Of a stretch of 64,000 nt of DNA, positions 1-10,451 are shown piece by piece (positions within the stretch are counted from its first letter, which is position 1; every line of letters begins with the position of its first letter). The stretch comes from Wolbachia endosymbiont (group A) of Anomoia purmunda (GTDB lineage Bacteria > Pseudomonadota > Alphaproteobacteria > Rickettsiales > Anaplasmataceae), in contig NZ_OX366362.1 in the NCBI RefSeq assembly GCF_947251545.1, positions 1,178,001-1,242,000 on the forward strand. The letters run 5' to 3'. Both the position numbers and the translations under genes were made by a program. The notes under the pieces were generated by a model. That model was not told the origin of the DNA. It made no database searches and worked only from the letters and a program-made list of their open reading frames with translations.

Positions 1-506
1 GTGCAAATTTTTTTGATGATGTAGTAAGCAGCGTAATTTGTGATTTACCTATTGAAATGAAAAAGAAAATTAGAGTGACGCAGCAATGTACGAAGAAAAA
101 TGTAAACAAGGTCAAGAGTCTATACAAAAATGAAAAGATCGATTGTGAATTGAGTGAATTTTTTGATGATATGGAGAGTAGGTTGGCCAATGCTCACTTG
201 GTAATTAGCAGAGCAGGAGCAACTTCAATAGCAGAGATCACTCTTGCTAGGCGTTCTGCTATATATATTCCTTATCCTTACTCAAAAGATAATCACCAAT
301 TTTATAACGCAAAATATATTGAAGACTCGGGAGCAGCTATAATAGTTGAGCAGAATAGTGAAGCAAAAAAAAATCTAACAGAGGTACTATTTGATCTATT
401 AAATAATTCTCAAAAATTGCGTGATATGACCAATAGTACAGAAAAAACAGGGGTAAAGAATGGGACTACTGAGTTTGTTAAGGTAATTGTTCACAGGTTT
501 AGTTGA
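1..506 (+). CDS. murG: MurG, 3' part (cut by window edge)
   Basis: The reading frame is open from base 3 of the window, so only the C-terminal half (about 168 residues) is present and the true start lies upstream. MurG transfers GlcNAc from UDP-GlcNAc onto lipid I to make lipid II at the inner face of the cytoplasmic membrane. The visible part has the family's UDP-GlcNAc-binding segment: 'VISRAGATSIAEI' followed by 'IPYPYSKDNHQFYNA', matching the MurG pattern SRAGAxTxxE...PxPxxxdnHQ. It ends 16 bp inside the convergent gshB gene. Wolbachia lacks a normal cell wall but retains lipid II synthesis, so an intact C-terminal part is expected. Confidence 0.93.
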   Translation, partial: ANFFDDVVSSVICDLPIEMKKKIRVTQQCTKKNVNKVKSLYKNEKIDCELSEFFDDMESRLANAHLVISRAGATSIAEITLARRSAIYIPYPYSKDNHQFYNAKYIEDSGAAIIVEQNSEAKKNLTEVLFDLLNNSQKLRDMTNSTEKTGVKNGTTEFVKVIVHRFS

Positions 507-1420
507 TGGCTGCTTGCTTTTTCTTCAAACACGTCCCAAAGATCCTTTTCTAGTGATATATTATACAATTTATTGATATAAACTACTCCCGTGGGTGAAG
601 TTGTGTTAATTTCGAGCAGGAAGTCATCTATAATATCAATACCAACAAATATTAGCCCTCTTTTCTTTAATTCAGGACCAATTTTGTTACATATTTCATT
701 GTCTCTATCGTTCATTTGAGCGGGCTCAAAGCTTGCTCCAAGTCGCATGTTTGTTCTGATCTCCCCACTGATTTTTGGAACTCGTTTCATTACACCAATT
801 GGTTGACCATAAAGTAGCAATATTCTTTTATCTTTATCTATGTTTTTACAAAATGATTGTGCAATCACAGGGCATTCGTATTTTGCTATCATGAGATCCA
901 CTACTACTTGAATACTATTCTCATCTTGTATTCTTATCACATCGTTTCCTCCATAACTATACAATGGCTTCAGAATAATATCTTGATAGTTGTAGTAGAA
1001 ATCTCTAATCATTGATATATTTTCAGTAATCAAAGTTGGCGGAATTAGCTCTGGAAATAATGAAGTTATCAATTTTTCAGGACAATTTCTTATTTCTGTT
1101 GGATTGTTAATTACCAATGCGCTGGTTTTTTCTAAGATATATGTTGTTGTAATATAACGCATATCAAAGGGTGGATCCTGTCTGATAAATATGATGTCCA
1201 TTTCATTCAAGTTGATTGCTACATCCTCTTTAGAGATAAAACTAAAATCATCAACGCTGACTTTCTGAGCCAGAGCAATTGGATGGTTTAGCTTTAGTGC
1301 TAAATTGTTAGGAGCATAGACAAAAACTTCGTGCTTCCTCCTTTGTGCTTCCTTTATTAGCACGAATGTAGTGTCAGTTTCAAAATTTATATTTTCATCC
1401 ATCTGAAAGGCAACTTTCAT
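491..1420 (-). CDS. gshB: Glutathione synthetase
   Basis: A 309-residue protein, close to the usual 310-320 of prokaryotic GshB. It ligates gamma-glutamylcysteine and glycine with ATP to form glutathione in the cytosol. The N-terminal domain begins 'MKVAFQMDENINFETDTTF', like the MKxxxxMDpixxixxxkDtTf start of the family. 'FIRQDPPFDMRYITTTYIL' is the conserved RxDPPFD segment. The ATP-grasp part includes 'ILKPLYSYGGNDVIRI' and the glycine-rich 'EINTTSPTGVVYIN' end. It overlaps murG tail-to-tail by 16 bp. The ATG at 1420 gives the full family N terminus. Confidence 0.95.
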   Translation of the reverse strand: MKVAFQMDENINFETDTTFVLIKEAQRRKHEVFVYAPNNLALKLNHPIALAQKVSVDDFSFISKEDVAINLNEMDIIFIRQDPPFDMRYITTTYILEKTSALVINNPTEIRNCPEKLITSLFPELIPPTLITENISMIRDFYYNYQDIILKPLYSYGGNDVIRIQDENSIQVVVDLMIAKYECPVIAQSFCKNIDKDKRILLLYGQPIGVMKRVPKISGEIRTNMRLGASFEPAQMNDRDNEICNKIGPELKKRGLIFVGIDIIDDFLLEINTTSPTGVVYINKLYNISLEKDLWDVFEEKASSHQLNL

Positions 1421-1480
1421 TTATGTTCTCTACCTATTGTCACAATTGTACAAATATTATAATTTGAAGGCGATTTTTGC

Positions 1481-2077
1481 CTAATGGCGTAACTTACTGT
1501 ACCTATATCGTACATAACTTACAACTTGTTTTACTCCCTTTACTTTTCTTGCAATTGCTATTACAGCTTTTAATTCCGCTTTATTTTGGGCTATACCCAT
1601 CAAATAAACAACTCTATCAACCGTATTAACGCTATAATTAATTGACTTAATATTTCTTTTTTCCAGGAGTCTTGTTCTTATTTCCGCTGTTATCATGCCA
1701 TCTACAGTGGTATCTAGCATGGAAGCCATTTGAATTGGTATTACTCTTATTTCATTTATCACTTCTTTAATTTCTTTTTGCTGCCAAGCTATTTTTTCTG
1801 CTGTAAGTTGTTTTTCAGGAGTGTCAACACTTCCAATGAGCAACACTCTTCCTTCACTTACTTTAACCTTTATGGATGAAAATAGCCCATGTTTTAAGAG
1901 CCCCTTATTAATTCTGATGAGCATAGTCGTATCATCAATGATATTTCCCAAGGATTTGTCCTGCATTGTTATTGCTGTTGCTGTCGCTGTAGCCACCACA
2001 CCACCTATTATAAGGGTTGTGCAACCACTTTGTGTAATCAAAAAAATTGCGAGTAAGAAGCTTGTTATTAATCTCAT
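1481..2077 (-). CDS. BON-domain lipoprotein
   Basis: A 198-residue protein with an N-terminal signal sequence (MRLITSFLLAIFLITQ) ending in SGC, a plausible lipidation cysteine although the -3 residue is not the ideal leucine. The rest contains two BON domains: roughly residues 45-115 (ends 'EVINEIRVI') and 120-195 ('VKGVKQVVSYVRY'). This is the layout of the periplasmic, outer-membrane-anchored OsmY/DolP group, which binds phospholipid and supports envelope integrity. The function in this organism is inferred from the family. It lies 60 bp upstream of gshB on the same strand, so the two may be cotranscribed. Confidence 0.8.
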   Translation of the reverse strand: MRLITSFLLAIFLITQSGCTTLIIGGVVATATATAITMQDKSLGNIIDDTTMLIRINKGLLKHGLFSSIKVKVSEGRVLLIGSVDTPEKQLTAEKIAWQQKEIKEVINEIRVIPIQMASMLDTTVDGMITAEIRTRLLEKRNIKSINYSVNTVDRVVYLMGIAQNKAELKAVIAIARKVKGVKQVVSYVRYRYSKLRH

Positions 2078-2217
2078 TATTGATTTTCAGGGTTTAGAGC
2101 TTTCATTAAGAAATGTTAATAAGCTTTTTTGATTGTGTAAATACCATAAATTAAGTAAGACTTTAAACCTTGAATATTTTTAATGGAATACCTATAATAG
2201 GGTACTGAAAATTTCTT

Positions 2218-2299
2218 GCGGATATGGCGGAATTGGTAGACGTGCCAGGTTTAGGTCCTGGTGAGCTTGCTCGTGGGGGTTCAAGTCCCTCTATCCGCA
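2218..2299 (+). tRNA. tRNA-Leu (anticodon UAG)
   Basis: A cloverleaf can be folded by eye. The acceptor stem GCGGATA (2218-2224) pairs with TATCCGC (2292-2298), with discriminator A at 2299. The anticodon stem CCAGG/CCTGG encloses the loop TTTAGGT with anticodon TAG. A long variable arm (GTGAGCTTGCTCGT) marks a class II tRNA, and the T arm is GGGGGTTCAAGTCCCTC. The CCA end is not encoded. It reads CUN leucine codons. An open frame on the opposite strand here is only the antisense of the tRNA. Confidence 0.96.
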
Positions 2300-2454
2300 C
2301 TTTAAAGTCATGTAACTTAGGTTTTAAGGGAAAATTTATAATCACTAAATACACTTTTGTTTGTATAAAAATCTGTTCTTAAGGATTGTGTTTAACTTAA
2401 ATTCTGGTAAAATAACTCTATTAAGATATGAATTAAAATATTAATAAATGAATT

Positions 2455-3792
2455 ATGATGTCTAATAATATACCTCAAAATACAGTCGAAGTAAGTAGCG
2501 TATATACCTACAAAGAGCTTAGTATAGATAAACTAAAGTATGAGTATGAAATCACAGTTAGTAGTGATTATATAAAACAAAAGGTAAATTCCAGGTTGCA
2601 AGAGATAGCAGAAAATGTAAAATCACCTGGATTTAGGGCTGGAAAGATGCCCTATGACCTTGTTGTTGCAAATTATAAAAACGAAGCTTTAGAATATGTG
2701 ATAAATAATACAATTGATTATTGCTCAAGTGATTTGATGAAAAAAATTGAAGTCAAATCTCACATTTATCCTAAGGTTGATGTTATATCATTACCAGATC
2801 TGGGCAAAGAAAATGAGGAGGGCAATTTTGTATACAAGCTATCTTTTGAGTCGATGCCTGAAGTACCAGTGATAGATCTTGACAAAATAAACTTAAAGAA
2901 AATTGAAGCAAAGATTGAAGAGGAAGATATAAAAGAATTTATTGATTCTATTAAAACAAAGTTCCCCAATTTTGCCTCTGTTGATGATGCTTCTTATCAA
3001 GCGAAAGATTGGGATAAATTGATAATTGATTTTGAAGGGCGGATTAGGAATAAGCTCTTTCAATGTGGAAGTAGCAAAAATTTTGCCGTTAATTTAGGGT
3101 CTGGCACATTTATTAATGGTTTTGAAGATCAATTAACTGGTATGAAAAAGGGAGAAACAAAGAACTTTAAGTTGAAATTTCCTGAAAATTACCAAGCCAT
3201 TTCCCTTGCAGGACAGGAAGCTGATTTTTCTGTGCGAGTTAATGAGATTCAAATTGCCAAAGATTTTGAAAATGATGATGAAATAGCTAAGAGTATTGGG
3301 TTTAAAGATTATTCTTTGCTAATAAATCATGCAAAAAAAATGATTGGTGATCAGTGTACCGAAATGAGAAATCTCTTAATTAAAAAGGAGCTGTTTGATT
3401 ATTTGGATGCTAATTATAGTTTTGATTTACCCACAGACATAGTAAAACAGGAGCAACAAAGAATAGAAGGAGAACTGGGTGCTCAAAATGATTCTCGTAA
3501 AGAAGCTGAAAAACGTGTAAAGCTTGCTATGTTATTTATGAAATTTAGTGCAGAACATAAAATATCATTAACTCAAAATGATGTTTTGAATGTTATTGTA
3601 AATCAATATGTCAGTAAGGATGTACCGTTTGACAGAGTACTTAAGCATTTTGAATCAAATAAACAATTTCAAGAATTAGTTAGAGGGCAAGCGCTTGAGT
3701 ATAAAGTGACAGATTATATAATAAAAAAAGTTAGTAAAGAAGAGCAGATTGTTTCTGTGAAAGAATTAAAGGAATTATTTGATAATATTTAA
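2455..3792 (+). CDS. tig: Trigger factor, ribosome-associated chaperone
   Basis: A 445-residue protein with trigger factor order: N-terminal ribosome-binding domain with the signature segment '[12 protein letters not shown]' (family GFRxGKvP), a central FKBP-type PPIase domain ('[18 protein letters not shown]', about residues 220-240), and a helical C-terminal chaperone domain. It binds at the ribosomal tunnel exit and shields nascent chains. It is followed 11 bp later by clpP and then clpX and lon, a common bacterial arrangement that joins folding and proteolysis genes. Two ATG codons are adjacent at 2455 and 2458; either could serve. Confidence 0.96.
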   Translation: MMSNNIPQNTVEVSSVYTYKELSIDKLKYEYEITVSSDYIKQKVNSRLQEIAENVKSPGFRAGKMPYDLVVANYKNEALEYVINNTIDYCSSDLMKKIEVKSHIYPKVDVISLPDLGKENEEGNFVYKLSFESMPEVPVIDLDKINLKKIEAKIEEEDIKEFIDSIKTKFPNFASVDDASYQAKDWDKLIIDFEGRIRNKLFQCGSSKNFAVNLGSGTFINGFEDQLTGMKKGETKNFKLKFPENYQAISLAGQEADFSVRVNEIQIAKDFENDDEIAKSIGFKDYSLLINHAKKMIGDQCTEMRNLLIKKELFDYLDANYSFDLPTDIVKQEQQRIEGELGAQNDSRKEAEKRVKLAMLFMKFSAEHKISLTQNDVLNVIVNQYVSKDVPFDRVLKHFESNKQFQELVRGQALEYKVTDYIIKKVSKEEQIVSVKELKELFDNI

Positions 3793-3803
3793 TAGGAAAA
3801 GGT

Positions 3804-4430
3804 ATGACTCTTATACCAATTGTAGTTGAACAAACTAGTCGCGGTGAGCGCGCTTATGACATATATTCAAGACTAGTGAAAGAAAGAATAATTTTTGTAA
3901 CAGGTCCTATTGAGGACAACATGGCCAGTGTAATAGTAGCACAGCTTTTATTTTTAGAATCGGAAAATCCCGATAAAGACATTTGTATGTACATCAACTC
4001 ACCAGGTGGTGTTGTAACTGCTGGTTTGTCGATCTACGATACAATGCAATATATAAACCCAGACGTTTCAACTTTATGTATAGGTCAAGCTGCGTCTATG
4101 GGTTCTTTATTGCTTGCAGCTGGTACAAAAGGTAAGCGCTACTCTCTACCTCATTCAAGAATTATGATACATCAACCATCTGGTGGTTATCATGGTCAAG
4201 CAACTGATATAGAAATACATGCTAATGAAATTTTGCGGGTTAAGAAAAAACTAAATCAAATTTATGAAAAACATACTGGAAATTCACTGAAGAAAATTGA
4301 AGGAATGATGGAAAGAGATAAATTCATGGATCCTGAAGAAGCAAGGAAAATTGGCTTAATTGACAGGGTGATAGCTGAGCGTACAGATATTGAAATTGAA
4401 AATATTAAAGTTAAACAAAAGGTGGGTTAA
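3804..4430 (+). CDS. clpP: ATP-dependent Clp protease proteolytic subunit
   Basis: A 208-residue serine peptidase that forms the double-heptamer degradation chamber. The catalytic serine is in 'GQAASMGS' (Ser98), the histidine in 'MIHQPSGG' (His123), and the aspartate in the '[10 protein letters not shown]' region near residue 172, all as in the family. 'INSPGG' is the oxyanion segment. The gene has an AGGAAAAGG-like ribosome site just upstream (3793-3801), and its stop overlaps the clpX start (TAATG), indicating translational coupling with its unfoldase partner. Confidence 0.97.
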   Translation: MTLIPIVVEQTSRGERAYDIYSRLVKERIIFVTGPIEDNMASVIVAQLLFLESENPDKDICMYINSPGGVVTAGLSIYDTMQYINPDVSTLCIGQAASMGSLLLAAGTKGKRYSLPHSRIMIHQPSGGYHGQATDIEIHANEILRVKKKLNQIYEKHTGNSLKKIEGMMERDKFMDPEEARKIGLIDRVIAERTDIEIENIKVKQKVG

Positions 4431-5707
4431 TGGATAACAATAATGATTTACACTACTGTTCTTTTTGCAACAAGGCGCAAGATGAAGTAGATAAATTGAT
4501 TACTAACTCTTCGGATGGTTTAAAGGTGTTTATTTGTAATGAGTGCATAGAATTATCCCATAAAGCAATAAGTCAAAAGAAAGATAGATCTTTTAATTCA
4601 GATCGTATATCTGATATGAAGCTATTACTAAAGAAACCTGAGGATATAAAAAACTTTCTCAGCAAGCATGTTGTAGGTCAAGAACACGCGCAACACGTTT
4701 TATCTGTAGCTATGTATAACCATTGTCAATCCATGGTACAATTTCATGCTATAAGTGATATTGAAATCGAGAAGTCAAATATAATGCTTATTGGTCCCAC
4801 TGGTTCTGGTAAGACTTTGCTAGCCAAAACACTTGCTAAAGTTTCAGATGTGCCATTTGCTATGGCTGATGCGACAACTTTAACTGAGGCAGGTTATGTG
4901 GGTGATGATGTAGAAAGCGTGTTGTCGCGTTTATTACAAGCTGCAAATTATGACGTTGTAAAAGCACAGCGTGGTATAGTGTTTATAGATGAAATAGACA
5001 AGATTACAAGAAAATCTGAAAGCACTTCAATAACGCGTGACGTTTCAGGTGAAGGGGTCCAGCAAGCTCTGCTTAAGATTATGGAGGGTACAGTTGCTTA
5101 TGTTCCGCCACAAGGAGGGCGAAAACACCCACAACAAGAGTTTATACAAGTGGATACTAGTAATATACTGTTTATTTGTGGAGGAGCTTTTGAAGGCCTC
5201 GATAAAATTATTGAAGCGAGAAAAAAGGGAACGTCAGTTGGCTTTGGAGCAGATATAAGTCAGTCTAAAGAGCAAAAGAAAAAGAATGCTTTACATGATG
5301 TTCAACCTGAAGATTTAATCAAATTCGGTTTAATACCCGAATTTGTAGGGCGGGTTCCAATAACTGCTGTTTTAGATGAGTTGGATCATGAAGATTTAAT
5401 ACATGTGTTGACAGAGCCAAGGAATGCACTAATAAAACAGTACAAAGCATTGCTTGCGTTTAGCAAAGTAAACCTTGAGTTTTCAGATGAAGCAATATCA
5501 GCTATTGCTAAAAAGGCTATAAGCTACAAAACAGGTGCAAGAATGTTACGTGCTATCTTGGAGTCACTTTTGCTTGACATTATGTATACAGCTGGAAACG
5601 GAGGCTTTGAAGGTAGCACTATAGTAATCACTAAGAAAATGGTAGAATTAGGAAAAGCAACGGTTAATCATAATAACAATGGCAATGTTATAACGGTTAA
5701 TGATTAA
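4430..5707 (+). CDS. clpX: ATP-dependent Clp protease ATP-binding subunit ClpX
   Basis: A 425-residue AAA+ unfoldase that feeds tagged substrates into ClpP. The N-terminal zinc-binding domain has two CxxC pairs ('CSFC' and 'CNEC', residues about 7-37). The ATPase has Walker A 'GPTGSGKT', Walker B '[10 protein letters not shown]', the pore motif 'GYVGDDVES' and sensor 2 '[10 protein letters not shown]'. The ClpP-contact loop is 'GFGAD' (about residue 275). It starts inside the clpP stop codon (TAATG). Confidence 0.97.
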   Translation: MDNNNDLHYCSFCNKAQDEVDKLITNSSDGLKVFICNECIELSHKAISQKKDRSFNSDRISDMKLLLKKPEDIKNFLSKHVVGQEHAQHVLSVAMYNHCQSMVQFHAISDIEIEKSNIMLIGPTGSGKTLLAKTLAKVSDVPFAMADATTLTEAGYVGDDVESVLSRLLQAANYDVVKAQRGIVFIDEIDKITRKSESTSITRDVSGEGVQQALLKIMEGTVAYVPPQGGRKHPQQEFIQVDTSNILFICGGAFEGLDKIIEARKKGTSVGFGADISQSKEQKKKNALHDVQPEDLIKFGLIPEFVGRVPITAVLDELDHEDLIHVLTEPRNALIKQYKALLAFSKVNLEFSDEAISAIAKKAISYKTGARMLRAILESLLLDIMYTAGNGGFEGSTIVITKKMVELGKATVNHNNNGNVITVND

Positions 5708-5722
5708 TTTGAGGCATATATT

Positions 5723-8176
5723 ATGAACATTGAACGTGCTGTAAGCTCTAGTTTTACTGCATTGCCAGTATTACCTTTAAGAGATGTAGTAATTTTTCCA
5801 AATATAATGGTGCCTTTATTCATAGGCAGAGAAAAATCTGTTAATGCACTAGAGTATGCAATCAGTAGTAGTAGTCACCAAAATGAGATTTTTCTTGTAG
5901 CACAGAAAGATGGCTCTGTTGATAATCCAGAGCCTGAAGATCTTTATGAAGTAGGTGTGTTAGCAAACATTATACAACCATTAATCAAATTGCCTGACAA
6001 TGCAGTAAAAGTTATAATCCGGGGGATAAGAAGGGGAAGAGTTGTAGAATATATTAGCTCTCATACTTTATTACAAGCCAGGGTAGAGTTAGACAATCAT
6101 TATAAAGAAGATGAAGACAATATTGATTTAGAAGCTTTAAGGCGATCTGTTATAGACGCGTTCGATAGCTGGTGTAAGCTAAACAAGAAAAATCAGCCTG
6201 AAGTTGCCATTAACTCCATTGATCAAATCAAAGAAGTTGATCAACTTGTAGACACGGTAGCTTCACATTTAAATGTAAAAGTATCGGATAAACAAAGCAT
6301 ACTTGAGGCTTATGACCCAAAAGAGCGTTTAAAAAAAGCTTTTGCTTTTATTGAGAGAGAAATAAGTATTTTGAACGCACAAAACCGTTTATATAAGACA
6401 ATTAAATCGCAAGTTGAAAGCACTCAGAAAGTTTACTACCTTAACGAGCAGTTGAAAGCTATACAGAAAGAATTAGGCGAATTTGAGAATGGTGATGAAG
6501 GGAATATACTCAATGAATTTGAAAAAAAGATAAATGAAACAAAGCTTTCTCAGGAAGCAAGAGAGAAAGCTATAACTGATTTGAAGAGATACAAGAAAAT
6601 GAATCCCATTTCTCCTGAGGCTACAGTTATATCTAGTTACTTGCATTGGTTGCTTGATTTGCCGTGGGGAAAGTACAAAGATGCAAAAATTAACTTAAAT
6701 GCAGCTAAAAAAATCTTAGATGAAAATCATTATGGCATAGAGAAAGTAAAAGATAGAATAATAGAATTTTTAGCGGTATTAAAAAGAGTAAAAGAGATAA
6801 AAGGTCCTATACTTTGCTTGGTTGGACCGCCAGGTGTTGGTAAAACTTCTTTAGCTAAGTCTATGGCAAGAGCAGTAGGAAGAGATTTTGTTCGCATAGC
6901 TCTTGGTGGTGTGCGTGATGAGTCTGAGATACGAGGGCATAGGAAAACTTATATTGGCTCAATGCCTGGTAAAATCATTCAACACATGAAAAAATCTAAT
7001 TCATGCAACCCGCTTTTTCTGCTTGATGAAATAGATAAGATGGGTTCTGATTCGCGTGGCGATCCTGCATCTGCATTACTTGAGGTTTTAGATACTGAGC
7101 ACAATAAACACTTTACGGATCATTACTTGGAAGTTGAGTTTGATCTTTCAAGTGTAATGTTTGTAGCTACGGCAAACAGCTTAAATTTACCACATCCTTT
7201 GCGTGATAGGATGGAAATTATACAATTGTCCGGGTATACTGAAGATGAAAAAATCAGTATTGCTACACACCACCTTATTCCGAAATTAAAGAAGGAGCAT
7301 GGTTTGTATCAGAAGGAATGGGACATAACTAATGAGGCGTTATACGAGTTGATACTTTTATATACACGTGAAAGTGGTGTGCGGAGTATGGAAAGGGAGC
7401 TTGCAAAGCTCATGAGAAAGGCAGTTAAAGAAATATTAACTGATAAAAATAAGAAAATATCCGTAGGGGTTGACAATTTACAAGATTATTTAGGGGTACG
7501 TAAATATACCTTTGGCATTGCGGAAAATGAGAGTTTAGTAGGAATAGTAACTGGGCTTGCCTATACTGAAACAGGTGGTGATATTTTGATGATAGAATCA
7601 GTCCTAATTCCGGGCAAGGGAGAAATAAAATACACAGGAAAGCTTGGAGAGGTTATGCAAGAATCTATAAAAGCTGCGTATAGTTATATTCGATCAAATT
7701 GTTTGTTTTTTGGTATAAAGCCCGAAAAATTCCAAAATAATGATATACATTTGCATGTACCTGAGGGTGCTGTACCAAAAGATGGCCCTTCTGCTGGCGG
7801 CGCGGTATGTACGTCTATTGTTTCTCTTATGACAAATATACCAGTTAACAAAAATGTTGCTATGACAGGCGAAGTGACATTTCGTGGTAGAGTTTTAGCT
7901 ATTGGGGGCTTGAGAGAAAAATTGCTTGCAGCGCTCAGAGGATCAATCAAAACTGTGATTATACCAAGTGAAAATGAGAAAGATATGCAAGAGATTCCGG
8001 CAAGCATCAAAGAGGGGATCAACGTAGTTTTTGCTAAGAATATTGATGAAGTTATGAAAGTTGCTTTAATGCACCCTACTACTCCAATTGATGGTGATGA
8101 TAATCAAAATAGTGTGCCTTCCTCTATAGAAAATAAAGATGATACTTTTCCTATGTCGGAAACATTGAAGCATTAG
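5723..8176 (+). CDS. lon: ATP-dependent protease Lon
   Basis: An 817-residue LonA. The N-terminal substrate-binding domain starts 'LPVLPLRDVVIFPNIMVPL'. The AAA+ module has Walker A 'GPPGVGKTS' (about residues 370-378) and 'LLDEIDKM'. The C-terminal peptidase domain has the catalytic serine in 'PKDGPSAGG' (near residue 690) and the partner lysine in 'GGLREKLLAALR'. It degrades misfolded and regulatory proteins in the cytosol. It begins 15 bp after clpX, probably in the same transcript. The tail after about residue 775 is short and acidic, as is usual in Rickettsiales Lon. It converges on the ABC transporter gene at 8189 with a 12-bp gap. Confidence 0.97.
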   Translation: MNIERAVSSSFTALPVLPLRDVVIFPNIMVPLFIGREKSVNALEYAISSSSHQNEIFLVAQKDGSVDNPEPEDLYEVGVLANIIQPLIKLPDNAVKVIIRGIRRGRVVEYISSHTLLQARVELDNHYKEDEDNIDLEALRRSVIDAFDSWCKLNKKNQPEVAINSIDQIKEVDQLVDTVASHLNVKVSDKQSILEAYDPKERLKKAFAFIEREISILNAQNRLYKTIKSQVESTQKVYYLNEQLKAIQKELGEFENGDEGNILNEFEKKINETKLSQEAREKAITDLKRYKKMNPISPEATVISSYLHWLLDLPWGKYKDAKINLNAAKKILDENHYGIEKVKDRIIEFLAVLKRVKEIKGPILCLVGPPGVGKTSLAKSMARAVGRDFVRIALGGVRDESEIRGHRKTYIGSMPGKIIQHMKKSNSCNPLFLLDEIDKMGSDSRGDPASALLEVLDTEHNKHFTDHYLEVEFDLSSVMFVATANSLNLPHPLRDRMEIIQLSGYTEDEKISIATHHLIPKLKKEHGLYQKEWDITNEALYELILLYTRESGVRSMERELAKLMRKAVKEILTDKNKKISVGVDNLQDYLGVRKYTFGIAENESLVGIVTGLAYTETGGDILMIESVLIPGKGEIKYTGKLGEVMQESIKAAYSYIRSNCLFFGIKPEKFQNNDIHLHVPEGAVPKDGPSAGGAVCTSIVSLMTNIPVNKNVAMTGEVTFRGRVLAIGGLREKLLAALRGSIKTVIIPSENEKDMQEIPASIKEGINVVFAKNIDEVMKVALMHPTTPIDGDDNQNSVPSSIENKDDTFPMSETLKH

Positions 8177-8188
8177 ATTAAGAAAATA

Positions 8189-9952
8189 TTATACAATCTC
8201 CACTTCTTTTTTATCCGGCAAAAACCCACCAACTTGCGCATTCCATAGGGTCTTATACATTCCGTTTTTATCAAGAAGTTCCTGGTGCGTGCCATCTTCT
8301 ACAATCTTGCCTTGGTCAAGAACCAAAATACGATCCATATGTAGAAGTGTAGATAAACGATGGGCAATAACGATAGTTGTAGCATTGCTTGTTTCGAGTA
8401 CTTCATTTAGTGATTCCTGTATTAACTGTTCTGTTGGAGTATCAAGTGCAGAAGTTGCTTCATCCAGAATTAATATAGGAGCATCTTTTAAAATAGCTCT
8501 TGCAATTGCAATACGTTGCCTTTGTCCACCACTTACTTTAACACCCCTCTCGCCTACAATAGAATGATACCCATTGGTCATTTGCATAATATCTTCGTGG
8601 ATTTTTGCTTTTTTGCATGCTTCAACAACTTCATCAAAGCTTGCATCATGTTTAGCAAGCTGTAAATTTTCTAAGATAGTTCTATGAAACATAGTAATAT
8701 CTTGCGGAATTACTGATATATTTGCTCGCAAAGATTCTTGTGTAACATTGGTAATATTTTGATCATCGATAAGAATCTGTCCACTATGCACATCGAAGTA
8801 CCGGAGCAAACATTTAATGATAGTTGTTTTTCCTGCACCAGAAACGCCTACAATGCCGATTCTATGACCAGATTGAATATGTAAATTGAAATTATGTAGC
8901 ACATCAGTTTTACTCCCACTGTATGCAAAGCATATATTCTCAAATTTAATTTTACCACGCACGTTTGTAATGAGCCCTGCATTTGGCATATCCTCGATGT
9001 CATAACCACGATTAATAAATGAAAATGACGCTTTCATTGATGCAATTTCTGGGTTTATATTAAATAACAGATTTGTTAAAAAACTATCCAGCTCTCCATG
9101 TATATTAAGCGTAGTAATTGCAATAAAAGCAAAACCACCTGCGGTGATTTGCCCACTTTGATATAAATAAGTAAGTAAATAAATTTGCACTGAATTCATT
9201 ATCACTACCATGATTGTATCGGCATTATCTACCCAATAGGCATCAAATTTACGAACTTTTTTATCCAGATTTTGCAAATGTAATAATGCTGGAGTTAACT
9301 TTAATTTTAATTCTGTCCACAAATTACCAATAATTTTTATACCGAATATGTTCATTACTGAATCATTTATGATTCCTACAACCTCTTGTTTTGCTGTAAC
9401 ATATTGCTCTTGCAGTGCCATCTGCTTTTTTGCTAGAATAACTATCACTGGAGTGTAAATTGTTGCAAATATAAATATTACAATAGCTGATAATGCATTG
9501 ACATTTAACAAGAATATTATGCTTATAATAATAGTTGTTATATTGTGTAAGGCATAGTAACAACAGGTTGTTGTACTAGCCAAATTATCCTGAAAATCCG
9601 TAATCTTATTTGAGATTTCACCTGATAAATGAGAATCAAACCAATGTAATGAATGCCTAAGTGTCTTTGTATACATGTTAGTTATAGTTTCAGCTAGTAT
9701 TATAGGTTTATACTTTATATCTAGTAGTCGATTGATAAAAAACATTCCATGATGCATAAGTTTATAAAAAATAAATAGCATTAATAATGTTGTAATATTA
9801 GCGTTGGATTGAATTGTATCGATAATTTCTTTTATGCTGTAATCAACAGCGACTTTCCAAATAGATGCAAGTATCTGTACTATAAATAATAAGCAAAAAT
9901 ATATCTTATACTTTGTAACAATGGATTTAAGATAGGTTGAAAATTTAGTCAT
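8189..9952 (-). CDS. ABC transporter, fused permease and ATPase
   Basis: A 587-residue half-transporter of the exporter type: an N-terminal six-helix membrane domain (about residues 15-310) and an ATPase domain (about 330-580). The ATPase has Walker A 'GVSGAGKTT', signature 'VSGGQRQRIAIARAIL', Walker B 'ILILDEATSALD' and the H-loop 'VIAHRLSTL'. Such proteins dimerise and export lipids, peptides or drugs; the substrate cannot be told from sequence. It is the last gene of a minus-strand run with the SWIM gene and the related transporter at 10452-12227, which might be its partner. The last ~45 codons are almost identical in DNA to the end of that gene although the rest has diverged. Confidence 0.9.
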   Translation of the reverse strand: MTKFSTYLKSIVTKYKIYFCLLFIVQILASIWKVAVDYSIKEIIDTIQSNANITTLLMLFIFYKLMHHGMFFINRLLDIKYKPIILAETITNMYTKTLRHSLHWFDSHLSGEISNKITDFQDNLASTTTCCYYALHNITTIIISIIFLLNVNALSAIVIFIFATIYTPVIVILAKKQMALQEQYVTAKQEVVGIINDSVMNIFGIKIIGNLWTELKLKLTPALLHLQNLDKKVRKFDAYWVDNADTIMVVIMNSVQIYLLTYLYQSGQITAGGFAFIAITTLNIHGELDSFLTNLLFNINPEIASMKASFSFINRGYDIEDMPNAGLITNVRGKIKFENICFAYSGSKTDVLHNFNLHIQSGHRIGIVGVSGAGKTTIIKCLLRYFDVHSGQILIDDQNITNVTQESLRANISVIPQDITMFHRTILENLQLAKHDASFDEVVEACKKAKIHEDIMQMTNGYHSIVGERGVKVSGGQRQRIAIARAILKDAPILILDEATSALDTPTEQLIQESLNEVLETSNATTIVIAHRLSTLLHMDRILVLDQGKIVEDGTHQELLDKNGMYKTLWNAQVGGFLPDKKEVEIV

Positions 9953-10009
9953 TCTGTTTATTCAAAGTTTTCAGATGATCGTAACAACTATACGGTGAAA
10001 ATTAGTCTA

Positions 10010-10450
10010 TCATAAATCCTCCTCATCTTCCAATTCATCAACAATAATTTCTGGACAATAATCACTTAAACGAATAACTATTGCAACAAACTCCTGTTTT
10101 GTCTTTTTGAGTAGTAACTTTTCAAAGCGATCTTGTTCATCAATGCGATCAGAACACTCTGCAGACGAACAATATCCTTGCTTGTTGTACTGAATCAAAG
10201 CAAAACCTGTTGCAGCCATATGCTTACACGGACCAAAATTTTCAAATGCTGGGCAAGAACACTCTCCACCAAGGCACTGACCATTATATTTTAGTGTTAC
10301 TTTATATACCCTAGATCCAACAACTTTTGATTTAACATCAAAATCACTAACAGATATGATCCGCACCAGCCCATGATTAAAGTAAAATTCTCCCCTGGAG
10401 AAGTAAGGTTCATCAACCAAATCCTCAATATTTCCACGATTTAATTTCAT
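10010..10450 (-). CDS. SWIM zinc finger protein
   Basis: A 146-residue cytosolic protein with a SWIM-type zinc finger, C-x-C-x(n)-C-x-H, seen as 'CSCPAFENFGPCKH' around residues 80-93. SWIM domains bind DNA or protein and occur in bacterial SWI2/SNF2-linked proteins; no helicase is attached here. A longer open frame exists upstream, but it is the antisense-phase tail of the transporter gene. The ATG at 10450 lies one base after the stop of the upstream ABC transporter (TAAGATG), so translation is probably coupled and I place the start there. The C terminus is acidic (DELEDEEDL). Why a SWIM protein sits between two ABC transporters is not known. Confidence 0.75.
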   Translation of the reverse strand: MKLNRGNIEDLVDEPYFSRGEFYFNHGLVRIISVSDFDVKSKVVGSRVYKVTLKYNGQCLGGECSCPAFENFGPCKHMAATGFALIQYNKQGYCSSAECSDRIDEQDRFEKLLLKKTKQEFVAIVIRLSDYCPEIIVDELEDEEDL

Positions 10451-10451
10451 C

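Noticed and set aside
491..506. murG and gshB overlap as a sign of sequence error
   Set aside because: Both C termini are family-like; short convergent overlaps are ordinary in compact genomes.
2163..2354. Open frame of 63 codons on the minus strand
   Set aside because: It is the antisense of tRNA-Leu; the peptide pattern (GLEPPRASSPGPK) is typical of tRNA complements.
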